Shown here piece after piece: positions 52,901 through 64,000 of a stretch of DNA of 64,000 bases. Below the pieces are notes generated by a model. That model saw only the letters and a list, made by a program, of their open reading frames with translations, did not search any database and was not told where the DNA came from. Source of the DNA: Pelecanus crispus (Eukaryota; Chordata; Aves; Pelecaniformes; Pelecanidae); contig NC_134653.1 of assembly GCF_030463565.1 (NCBI RefSeq), positions 35,463,150-35,527,149 on the forward strand. The letters are read 5' to 3'. The position numbers were made by a program, and so were the translations under genes. Within the stretch, counting starts at the first letter, position 1; the number at the start of each line of letters is the position of its first letter.

Positions 52901-54322
52901 TTCAATAACTTCTACGTTCATTTGATGTTTAAATATTTTCTTCTAGTTAGAAGAAAGCTTCCATTTTAAGTCTCTAGGCTATTTCTTAATTCTACAGGCA
53001 GTGAAAATTATGTTGATGAGCATATGAAGCACTTCAGCAATACCCACCACTGTGTTTAAAGTAGTAGCTTGCTGCAGTACAGTAACATTTTCAGATGTCA
53101 AATACTAAAAGCTGGCTTAAAAACCCCATGTACAGTTGCTTTAAAAACTTTTAACACCACCTAAAGGGTGGGTTTTTTTTTTTTCGTTAAAAATAACATA
53201 CAACAGACCATTGCTGCTTCCCCTCAGTCAGAAGGAAGTCTACATGTTTAAGAGTATAAATTAAAAAGCAAATTCAGATCACTGTTTGCTTTTCCTCTTT
53301 CTGGGAAGCATGCACCATCACTGAAATTTGGCACATACCCCTACAACCTGGACATGTTTAGAAAGAGGAAAAGGGAAGAAGTATACCTGGAAGAAGTTAC
53401 ACATTTCTTTGGCATGACTCTGAAACATCTTTGCTGGTAAAGACACTGTAATCTAATCATGTGAAAACTTTTCAGATGCCAATTCATCCTTTTGGAGAGG
53501 AAGACAAAGAGACTGGTAACTCCATCACTTAGAGAGGGACCTTCCAAAACATATTTTGTGATCCAGAAGATAAGAACTTAATTTTAAGGTGAACAAGCCC
53601 CAAACCTGCATGCAGCTTAACACAAGCCAACTTCCACAAATATGTGGAGTCCTAGAACTATCACAGGAACTCCTGGGTGTTCTCCATTTCCATTTCTTTT
53701 CAGGGGGAAAAAAAAAAAAAAAAGTCAAATATCCTTTTATTTTAACCAAGCCATATCCTGTTGAAGACAGACATGATGGTACCTCCCTCCAGCTCTCCAT
53801 TCTTTTTTAGGATACTGTTCTCAAAGCACAAATAAGGGAAAGGAAAAGAGCGTATAAACATAACCAGCTACCATTTTGTAAACACGCGGAAAATAAAATC
53901 CGCAGATAGCTTTACTGACGCACTACTGGTTAAACAGTTCCCAGGCAGATAAATCCACCCCCCCTACACCACGGGCAGCTCGAAAACAAAATTATTATCC
54001 AGTTTATCTGCCACTGAAAACGTTAGCGCGCTGGAGGCGAGGAGGCAGCGGGGGAAGGTGATCTGCAGCCACGGGAGAAGCTCCAACTTTGCTGCCGGAT
54101 CCCCAGGCTCCGCCGCGCCTCCCGGGAGGAAGCCGCCCCCCTCCCCGGGAAGGCAGCTGGGAAAGAGCGGAGCCCTCCCAGCCCCAGGGCCGCGGCCGAG
54201 GCGCCGGCCCCGCGGCGGAGCACCAGCCTTCCCGCCGCCCGCTACCTCCGGCGGCGGCAGCGGCCCGCACGGCCCCCCGCCTCCGCACTCACCTCCGCCA
54301 GGTCGGCCAGCCGGTCCTTCAT
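37862..54322 (-). CDS. STX2: STX2, syntaxin-2 (complete; ten-exon form plus alternative last exon)
   Basis: Minus-strand coding exons 54322-54293, 47928-47857, 47353-47254, 45791-45717, 44793-44720, 44520-44412, 42645-42572, 42464-42327, 40911-40801 and 39430-39347 join with consistent phases to 867 nt (288 aa, the syntaxin-2 length). Using 37939-37862 as the last exon gives 286 aa. The N-terminus is [10 protein letters not shown]; residues about 30-150 form the regulatory Habc bundle; residues about 185-255 form the SNARE helix with the zero-layer glutamine at 224 (MAMFVETQ); a basic KARR precedes a C-terminal single-span anchor. Family role: Qa (t-)SNARE at the plasma membrane, pairing with SNAP-23/25 and VAMPs; also called epimorphin, with reported roles in acrosomal exocytosis, cytokinesis and epithelial morphogenesis. 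The transcript runs from the CpG island at about 54.4 kb toward RIMBP2. Confidence 0.97.
39347..39430 (-). CDS. STX2: STX2 proximal terminal exon (membrane anchor, residues 262-288)
   Basis: Acceptor TTTTTTGACAG. 27 codons and TGA: a KMW start, a hydrophobic stretch rich in I/V/L, and an ending GLSVGIR that matches the IIGLSVG ending of the plasma-membrane syntaxin anchors. When this exon is included, the distal exon becomes untranslated. Confidence 0.95.
   Translation of the reverse strand, partial: KMWIIIIVSLVLIAIIALIIGLSVGIR
40801..40911 (-). CDS. STX2: STX2 exon 9 (residues 225-261, SNARE motif C-half)
   Basis: Acceptor ATTTTTAAG, donor CGAAGG|GTATGC. It encodes [20 protein letters not shown] followed by [17 protein letters not shown]. 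The phase-0 end lets either anchor exon be joined. Confidence 0.98.
42327..42464 (-). CDS. STX2: STX2 exon 8 (residues 179-224, SNARE motif N-half)
   Basis: Acceptor CTCCCAAAG, donor ACTCAG|GTAAAT. 46 codons, beginning [20 protein letters not shown]. The last codon is the zero-layer glutamine, so the SNARE helix is split by an intron exactly after its ionic layer. Confidence 0.98.
42572..42645 (-). CDS. STX2: STX2 exon 7 (residues 154-178)
   Basis: Acceptor TTTTATCCTAG, donor TCTGAT|GTATGT. It encodes [20 protein letters not shown] and IFTSD, the acidic linker between the Habc domain and the SNARE helix that latches the closed form in this family. Confidence 0.97.
42899..42942. repeat. Poly-G tract with flanking G runs in STX2 intron 7-8 region
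   Basis: A run of about 14 G plus neighbouring GGGG and GG runs on the plus strand (C-rich in the STX2 sense strand), between exons 6 and 7 of STX2. G4-capable on the template strand. Confidence 0.7.
44412..44520 (-). CDS. STX2: STX2 exon 6 (residues 118-154)
   Basis: Acceptor CAAAAAACAG, donor AATAA|GTAAGT. It encodes helix Hc: [20 protein letters not shown], followed by [16 protein letters not shown]. 109 nt, ends in phase 1. Confidence 0.97.
44720..44793 (-). CDS. STX2: STX2 exon 5 (residues 93-117)
   Basis: Acceptor TGTTCTCAG, donor ACGCAG|GTATGA. It encodes [20 protein letters not shown] and RKTQ, covering the Hb-Hc junction. Confidence 0.96.
45717..45791 (-). CDS. STX2: STX2 exon 4 (residues 68-93)
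   Basis: Acceptor TTTTTTTAAAG with a mixed A/T tract, donor AAGG|GTGAGT. It encodes [20 protein letters not shown], the start of helix Hb. 75 nt, phase 1 in and out. Confidence 0.95.
47254..47353 (-). CDS. STX2: STX2 exon 3 (residues 35-68)
   Basis: Acceptor GTCTTCTAG, donor GGAA|GTGAGT. It encodes helix Ha and the loop SAPNPEG that is characteristic of syntaxins 1-4. 100 nt, ends in phase 1. Confidence 0.96.
47857..47928 (-). CDS. STX2: STX2 exon 2 (residues 11-34)
   Basis: Acceptor TCTTTTACAG, donor CAACAG|GTAGAG. It encodes [20 protein letters not shown] and FFQQ, the lead-in to helix Ha. Phase 0 at both ends, after a 6.36-kb first intron. Confidence 0.96.
47929..54292 (-). other. STX2: STX2 intron 1
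   Basis: 6.36 kb, AT-rich apart from the exon 1 end; A tracts at 51,080-51,101 and 53,708-53,723. No repeats or exons recognised. Confidence 0.85.
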
Positions 54323-54790
54323 CCCCGCGGCGGGCTCGGCGCCTCCCGGAGGCTTCGCGGGCCGCTCCCCTCTCGCTCGCCGCCGAGGGCCGCCGGGGCC
54401 GCCTCCCCCTCGCTGGGCCGGGCCCCGCCCGCGGCCGGGCCGCGCCCGCTGCCCGCTCCCCTTCCGCCCAACGGCGCCGGCAACCGCGGGCCGCGCCGCG
54501 CATGCGGGGGAAGGGGCGGGAGCGGCGGCCAATCCCCGGGCGGGGAGCCGCCTCGCGCCGGTGGCGTCACGGCGCGGCGGGCCCTGAGGGGATTCCTGGG
54601 GCGGCGGCGGGCGGGGCCGGCGGGCAGAGCGGGCGGGCAGAGCGGGGCCGCCTCCGCCCTGGGACGGCGCTGAGCGGGGGCGGCAAGGGGAGCAGCGGCT
54701 CGTGTGGGAGGCGGGCGGCGCCCCAGCGTCCCGCCGGTGCCGACGGCCAGCGCCCGGCCCGAGGAAGCGCCGCTGCTAGGCGTACCCCAA
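53960..54790 (-). promoter_or_regulatory. STX2: STX2 CpG-island promoter
   Basis: A dense CpG island surrounds exon 1. Upstream of the ATG (to the right) are an NRF1-type GCGCATGCG at 54498-54506, an Sp1-type GGGGCGGG at 54513-54520, and an inverted CCAAT box at 54529-54533. No TATA box is evident. The transcription start is probably between 54,400 and 54,490. The several 66-254-codon ORFs here are GC artefacts. Confidence 0.85.
54293..54322 (-). CDS. STX2: STX2 exon 1 (residues 1-10)
   Basis: ATG at 54322-54320 in context GGGGATGA, ten codons ([10 protein letters not shown]), then GAG|GTGAGT. This very short first coding exon in a CpG island is typical of neuronal-type syntaxins. The 5' UTR continues rightward. 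Confidence 0.95.
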
Positions 54791-54799
54791 CGAGACGTT

Positions 54800-57700
54800 A
54801 CACGTTTGGGAGGCCGTCGTGAGAGAGGGAGTCCTGAAAAGTTGTGATTGGATTTTTTTTTTTAGTTGAACTTCATTGAATTCCTTACTGGTGCGCGATC
54901 TGCAATCAGACCTCGCGAAATTCATGTTTAGTCCAGGCTGCGTACGGGCTGCGTCCCCTCTTTCCTGAGCTGCTGCTCCTCGCAGGCCACAGACGCGTCC
55001 CTCAGCCTTTTCGTAATACGAGGTACAGCTTGCAGCCTGCTGCTCACCCCCAGAACGGCCAAAAGCGATCCGTATCGTGACTGCAAATCGAGAGAGCTGC
55101 ACGCTCCCATTCCACGGAGCAGACGGTGACCCGTCGGCTTACCGTAACTTCGGCTAAAAGGCGTTGACGCGCGTTGCGTGTTAGTGATGTTTAGAGCTCT
55201 AGTAAACCGCCAAAACTTTGCCAAAGTCCTAAATCTGTACAGTAACAGGCATGTCTTAGAGGCCTGGGAGTTGCTAGGAAATGGAGCATGCGCATACTAC
55301 GGAAGGCAGAAGATCCTCGCTGGTGGTGCGTTCTTAGGTGCTTGCTAAAAAGTACTACTGCGGTCAATTACCTGTAATCATTAGCATCTCAGTTCCATCA
55401 TATATAGACTTAATCTTCCAGGCTACAAGTTCAGTGACTGTAAATTCTAAAAACGTTACTTTGGGATACCGAGCATAATAATCCAATGCATAATTTTCCT
55501 CATGTATTTAAAGAATTTTCTTCCAGTGCTGGATTGGGAAGTTAAAGATCCTGAATTAGCCATGTAAGCCACTTTAATGAGAGTAAATTGCTGAATTCTT
55601 GTTTTCTGAAACAATTTAGGTCTACATCTGCCCTTCATCATTGACTAAGTAAATGCTTATCTTCCCAGAGTGTAGTCTCTTAACGAAACCTACAGTCAGA
55701 TGTGTTTTACTTGCTGAAAAAATGAATATAGTTTGTCTTCTGAATACATATTTTAACTGCATTTTGCTCCTGTACGATCCATTTCACCTATCCGTGCTGA
55801 AAGTGAGTAATTTCCTCTTCAAATCTTTTAGTGTAATTTCCCGTGGCGCCTTGAACACCAGCGTGCAGCCCTCCGTTCCTGCCTGAGCTCACGTTCCAGA
55901 GACATTTCCGCAATCACTGCTGTAACTGGGAAGTACAATTACATTCCTTTTCGTTGCTCGCCCTCATATAGTGTTGCCTTCTTTTACAGTTTACAAAATT
56001 ATTTTGCTTCCTACTAATACAGTGGTTATATTTAAATACGCTGTTTAGCTCTGTGACTCCGTTTCTCTCCAGCGTGGCCTTCAGTGAGTTGCTAAGTTTG
56101 TTCACAGTTGACCTGAGTCAAGATAGAGGAACTGTAAAGATCTTTTAAAGGTAATTATTTTGCTGATTACCCAGCGATACCTTATGTGATACCTTATAGT
56201 GATATCTATAATCTTTTAGATAGTGATCTAACACTGCTGATGAGTGCTGGGAAGTGTCTTGCTGCCTTTGCTGAATGGGGTTATCTGGAGCAAACGTTTT
56301 GTGGATCCTCTGAACTGAATTTATACATGATGATAAAACAGATGATAAAAACGAGATTCCACGTAGGAACTTATCTTCGTAACAACGAAATAAATATCTG
56401 CCAGGAGCTCAAATGCTATGATAGGGCACTTTTTAATTAGAAATCTATTTTCATTATTCCACATTAAAGTATCAGCTAGCATTACCATTTTGTTTGCAGG
56501 GGAAAAAAAGTAGTTTCCTAATGAATTTGTAACAATATTGAGAAGTTTCTAAAGTGCACTGAGCGTTCTTGACACAGTTACAGATTGCTTTTTTTTCCCC
56601 CCGAAGTGTTTATATTCTTAAAAACTGCCCAACTCCACTAATGTGGCTTTATGGGCTCCTATTTATAAACGCATGCCTATTTGTCAAGAAGGGAGGTGGT
56701 ATTCACAAGGGTTTTATAAAGATGGCATTGTGCTGAGAAAAACTGGAGATGAGTTACACATTCTGAAAAATATCCTTCCTGACACCTAGAGGCGATCAGC
56801 AAAAATGCTGAAAAACCCACAAATGCAACTCGTCCAAGAAAGGGAAAGCAAGTTCAACAAGCCAGTGATTTTTCCAACAAAGACCATCTTATGCAACATT
56901 TGGATTGGCATTGTACTATCAAATAAGCAAAAATTACAGCAGAGTGCAGCCGCTCTTGTAACACTTTCTGTGTACGTTGCCTCTATGTCTGTAGAAAATG
57001 AACAAGAAATAAACTATGTTTGTATGTATCACCTGCCACGAAATATTTTTTATGTTAATTCAACTCAGAAATACTTTTAAAAAATCATTTATTTAGTCTG
57101 GATTACGGGGTGCGCCAACAAACTTGCCACAGACCACATAGAAGTTGTTGAAGTATACCGGAGTAAAAAAAAATAAGAGACCTTAAAAAGGTGTGTGAAC
57201 CCATGAACTTGATGTTTATAGACCTATGCAAAACACTTTGTGTTCTTTGAAAGTCAGTCTTTGAACAACTTTGTTCCACTGAAGTGTGGACTTGAGAGCT
57301 TAGAGAACTATTCTAAATCCAGGGCTTACAAAACAACTTTTATTTTCATTAACGCACTCCCTAGTCAACGCAGATCAGGTTGGACGAAGAGCTGAAAGTA
57401 ATGGTCATAGGGTACATGTGAGGAAAGTCCTTTTGAACACAGCTGCGTTTACTTGGAAGCTGTTCAATTCAATTCTCCTGCTGCTTTTGAAGACCCCTGT
57501 ATTAAACCGTGCTGGAGGCGGTTCAATAGGTTTTCTAAGTAAGTACGTGCAATTTTTAAACTTTGTCCGCAGGAAGTCATCAGCTGAGTAGCTGACCCCC
57601 CACACTGAAACACTTTCTGATGCCATTTCAACGGTGACACGGGGAGACCGCCGAGTTCCTGAGCAGCTCAGCCTGGCTCGCCGGCTCTGCCTCAGCCCTC

Positions 57701-57827
57701 GCCGCCAAACCCCGGCTTCACCGTGTAAGGTGCTGCTTGGAACCGGGGCTTCCGTCCCCTCTCTAACAGCCGGGGGGTGCAGGGCGCTGGCGCCGGGCGG
57801 AAGGCAGTTCAGCGGGATGGGGCAGGC
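54800..57827. other. STX2-RAN intergenic region
   Basis: Mostly unremarkable AT-rich DNA with moderate CpG content at 54,880-55,160. No gene or RNA recognised; ORFs here are under 100 codons and look random. Confidence 0.7.
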
Positions 57828-58858
57828 TGGTGGAGGACGGACGGGAGGACAGGCTGCTCAGGGCCGGCGGAGGACAGGACGGACCCCGCAGGGCTGGCGG
57901 AGGACAGACCGTCAGAGGACAGACCCCACAGGGCCATCAGAGGACAGGACAGACCCCGCGGGGCCGGTGGAGGACAGACCGTCGGAGGACAGACCCCGCA
58001 GGGCTGGTGGAGGACAGAGTGTCAGAGGACAGACCCTGCAGGGCTGGTGGAGGACAGGCTGGTGGACAGACCCCTCAGGGCCAGCTGAGGACAAACCGTC
58101 AGAGGACAGACCCCTCAGGGCCATCAGAGGACAGACCCCTCAGGGCTGTTGGAGGACAGGACAGACCCCTCAGGGCCGGTGGAGGACAGACCGTCAGAGG
58201 ACAGACCCCTCAGGGCCATCAGAGGACAGGACAGACCCCTCAGGGCCGGTGGAGGACAGACCGTCAGAAGACAGGCCCCTCAGGGCTGGTGGAGGACAGA
58301 CTGTCAGAGGACAGACCCCGCAGGGCTGGTGGAGGACAGGACAGACCCCGCAGGGCCGGTGGAGGACAGACTGTCAGAGGACAGACTTCTCAGGGCTGGT
58401 GGAAGACAGGCTGGTGGACAGACCCCTCAGGGCCGGCTGAGGACAGACCGTCAGAGGACAGACCCCTCAGGGCTGTTGGAGGACAGGACAGACCCCTCAG
58501 GGCCGGCTGAGGACAGACCGTCAGAGGACAGACCCCTCAGGGCCAGCGGAAGACAGGACAGACCCCTCAGGGCTGGCGGAGGACGGGACAGACCCCTCAG
58601 GGCTGGTGGAGGACGGGACAGACCCCTCAGGGCCGGCTGAGGACGGGACAGACCCCTCAGGGCCAGCGGAAGACGGGACAGACCCCTCAGGGCCGGCTGA
58701 GGACAGACCGTCAGAGGACAGACCCCTCAGGGCTGTTGGAGGACGGGACAGACCCCTCAGGGCCGGCGGAGGACAGACCGTCAGAGGACAGACCCCTCAG
58801 GGCCATCAGAGGACAAGACAGTCCCCTCAGGGCCGGCGGAGGACGGGCCGGCGGGGCA
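57828..58858. repeat. GC-rich minisatellite (15/25/30-bp modules) upstream of RAN
   Basis: About 1 kb of tandem variants built from three modules, each beginning AGGAC or AGGACRG: a 15-mer (AGGACAGACCGTCAG), a 25-mer (AGGACAGACC, then CCTCAGGGCCATCAG) and a 30-mer (the 25-mer preceded by an extra AGGAC/AGGACGG). All lengths are multiples of five. From about 58,520 to 58,700 the array is a nearly pure 30-bp repeat. Left-hand units carry CCCCGCAGGG; right-hand units carry CCCCTCAGGG (20 exact copies between 58,071 and 58,832). The array has no in-frame stops in several frames, producing spurious ORFs up to 268 codons. It ends about 150 bp before the RAN start site. Confidence 0.95.
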
Positions 58859-58934
58859 CAGCCCCCCAGGTGCCGGCGCCCATGGCCGCCTCTCGCCGCT
58901 GAAGACGGCCCGGGCCGCCTGGCGCCCGCCCGCC

Positions 58935-59019
58935 CCTCGCCACGTGACGGCCGACCCCTCCCCCCCCGCGGCCGCGCGGCGTCGCTCTCCGGGTATTTGA
59001 ACCGCGCTTCCGCCATCTT
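58935..59019 (+). promoter_or_regulatory. RAN: RAN core promoter
   Basis: Seen directly: an E-box CACGTG at 58941-58946, C-rich GC-box-like sequence around 58957-58970, a weak TATA-like TATTTGA at 58994-59000 overlapping TTTGAA (CHR-type cell-cycle element) at 58996-59001, an ETS-type CTTCCG at 59007-59012, and a YY1-type GCCATCTT at 59012-59019. Known: RAN is a MYC-responsive proliferation gene, which fits the E-box. Function of each motif is inferred. Confidence 0.75.
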
Positions 59020-59069
59020 CCCAGCGCCCAGTCACGGAGGGAGCGACGCGGAGAGCAGCCTCGGCAGAG
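59020..59069 (+). other. RAN: RAN noncoding exon 1 (5' UTR)
   Basis: The exon ends at a CAGAG|GTAACG donor (GT at 59070-59071) and splices to the acceptor before 60031, which precedes the ATG by 7 nt. The 5' end is inferred from initiator-like sequence just after the YY1-type motif and is uncertain by about 20 bp. Confidence 0.7.
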
Positions 59070-60037
59070 GTAACGGGCCCGGGGCGGCCGCCTCGCCCTT
59101 CCAGCGGCGGGGTGGGACGAAGCGCGGCCGCTTTCAGAAGCGTGAGCGGTGGGGAGGGCGGCCCCCGTTAGTCCGCCGCCGAGGAGGGGTAGGGATGGGT
59201 TGGGCTGCAGCGAGGCGAGGTTGGGCCTGGGCGAGCGTTGCAGCTGTGGTACCTGGCTTGAGCCCCGCCGCGGGATGGCGGCGGCGGCGGGGCAGGAGCT
59301 GCGCTCCGCGCCAGCCGGATGAAAGGGCGGGCGGAGCGGAGGAGGAGGAGAAGCGGAGCGGGGCCGCCGAGGGCCCGAGCCGGGGGGGAGGGGAGGCGGC
59401 GCGGCGCGCTGCTCAGTCATGGTGGCTGCTGGCGGGGAGAGCGCCCGGGGCCCGTCGGGGCGGGCCGAGCGGCCGGGGGGAGGCAGCGCTCGGGAGCTCC
59501 GGGGCCTCGCCCCGGCCTCTCCCGGCCAGGGGGGAGATCCCCGCGAGGGATGGGGCGCTGGTTCCGGGCGGGCTGGGGAGCGCTTTCCGCGGAGCGGGGC
59601 TGGGCTCGGCTTTCGCCGAGGGGTCCTTCGGGGGCCGCGGCTCGGCCCTCGCCGCCTCCGAGCCCGAAAGGCGGCGGGGTGCGGCGGCGGCCTGCCCGTA
59701 CGGGGCGCCGGGGTGGGCGGGGAGGCGCCGCCGCCATTACCGCGCGCCCTCCCGCCGCATGTGGGGAGGCGCGGAGGTGCTTCCCGCCCCGCCGACGGGC
59801 CCGGGCCCCGCCGGCCCCAGCGCCGGGGAGGAGCGGGGAGCGGCGGCCTAGGGCCGGGGAGCGGCGGGCCCGGGCCGAGCCGCGGCCCCTTCTGCGGCCG
59901 CGCTGACTGGCGCGCAGAGCCCGCGCCTTCGCAGGCGATTTGGGAACTGCAAACGGCGCCCGGCCCCTTCCGGCGGGGCCTTGAATCAGCTCGCCCGTTG
60001 TGAGCTCACATGCTTCCATTTCCCCTGCAGACCCAGC

Positions 60038-63820
<3,783 letters not shown>

Positions 63821-64000
63821 AAGTGAACTTTCATGCATTGTTAGGACAACTCTTCCAAGTGTTTTCTGTTCTTCAGTTGAGGCCAATGCTTGGTTGTCTC
63901 CTGCATTTCTCATTCTCTGTTCCTTTCCCTCTTGCTTCTCATGTTAGGCTCCTCTTGTGCAATTGGAGCTAACAGTTAACCTTCCCTTGATTTCCTGAAG

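Larger units (their letters stand above)
58860..60030. promoter_or_regulatory. CpG island over RAN promoter, exon 1 and intron 1
   Basis: Very GC- and CpG-dense DNA begins at the end of the minisatellite and runs through exon 1 into intron 1 to about 59,950, where composition drops. The long ORFs on both strands here follow from the lack of AT-rich stop codons and are not genes. Confidence 0.85.

Noticed and set aside
53964-54822. ORFs of 66-254 codons on both strands at the STX2 promoter
   Set aside because: GC-driven open frames overlapping the STX2 5' UTR and exon 1; only the ten codons of STX2 exon 1 have support.
57634-58902. Overlapping ORFs (up to 268 codons) rich in Arg, Gly, Pro and Asp
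   Set aside because: They are translations of the minisatellite in different frames; none has a recognisable domain and the repeat simply lacks stop codons.
54293-59069. Shared bidirectional promoter for STX2 and RAN
   Set aside because: The divergent start regions are about 4.6 kb apart, each with its own CpG island, and AT-rich DNA lies between.

Overview
This is vertebrate nuclear DNA, almost certainly from a bird. The evidence is split genes with GT-AG introns, two CR1 LINE 3' ends (the dominant avian retroposon), eroded MIR-type SINEs, an avian LTR-like repeat, and the linkage RIMBP2 - STX2 - RAN, which matches amniote synteny (human 12q24.33). I cannot name the species. There are no bacterial, plasmid, phage or CRISPR features. 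Nearly all the single-frame ORFs longer than 60 codons are chance ORFs in introns, CpG islands or the minisatellite; the real genes are built from short exons.

Layout. (1) 1-28,000, minus strand: N-terminal exons of what is best explained as the long form of RIMBP2 (RIM-binding protein 2, presynaptic active zone). Four in-frame, phase 0-0 exons lie at 28000-27884, 23489-23388, 18653-18429 and 17665-17531; the rest of the gene lies left of the window. The introns hold MIR, CR1 and LTR-type relics and a CpG/G-rich patch at 14.25-14.75 kb that could be an internal promoter. (2) 28,000-35,400: upstream RIMBP2 or intergenic DNA, with a CpG-rich block at about 34.9-35.4 kb, a candidate RIMBP2 promoter. 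(3) About 35,810-54,450, minus strand: STX2 (syntaxin-2), complete, with ten coding exons in the proximal form (288 aa) and a second, distal terminal exon that swaps the C-terminal membrane anchor (286 aa). Its CpG-island promoter is at about 54.0-54.8 kb. (4) 54,800-57,800: intergenic. (5) 57,828-58,858: a GC-rich minisatellite made of 15-, 25- and 30-bp modules, ending about 150 bp from the RAN transcription start. (6) 58,930-63,820, plus strand: RAN, complete (216 aa; one noncoding first exon and six coding exons), with poly(A) signal near 63,791.

How the genes relate. STX2 encodes a target-membrane Qa-SNARE and RIMBP2 an active-zone scaffold, so both neighbours concern membrane fusion. 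RAN is the housekeeping GTPase of nuclear transport and mitosis. STX2 and RAN are divergently transcribed but about 4.6 kb apart, each with its own CpG island, so a shared bidirectional promoter is unlikely. The most noteworthy signals are the promoter-proximal RAN minisatellite with 20 exact copies of a perfect AP-2-type core, the conserved alternative anchors of STX2, the run of frame-neutral RIMBP2 coiled-coil exons, and a CR1 nested inside an avian LTR-like relic.
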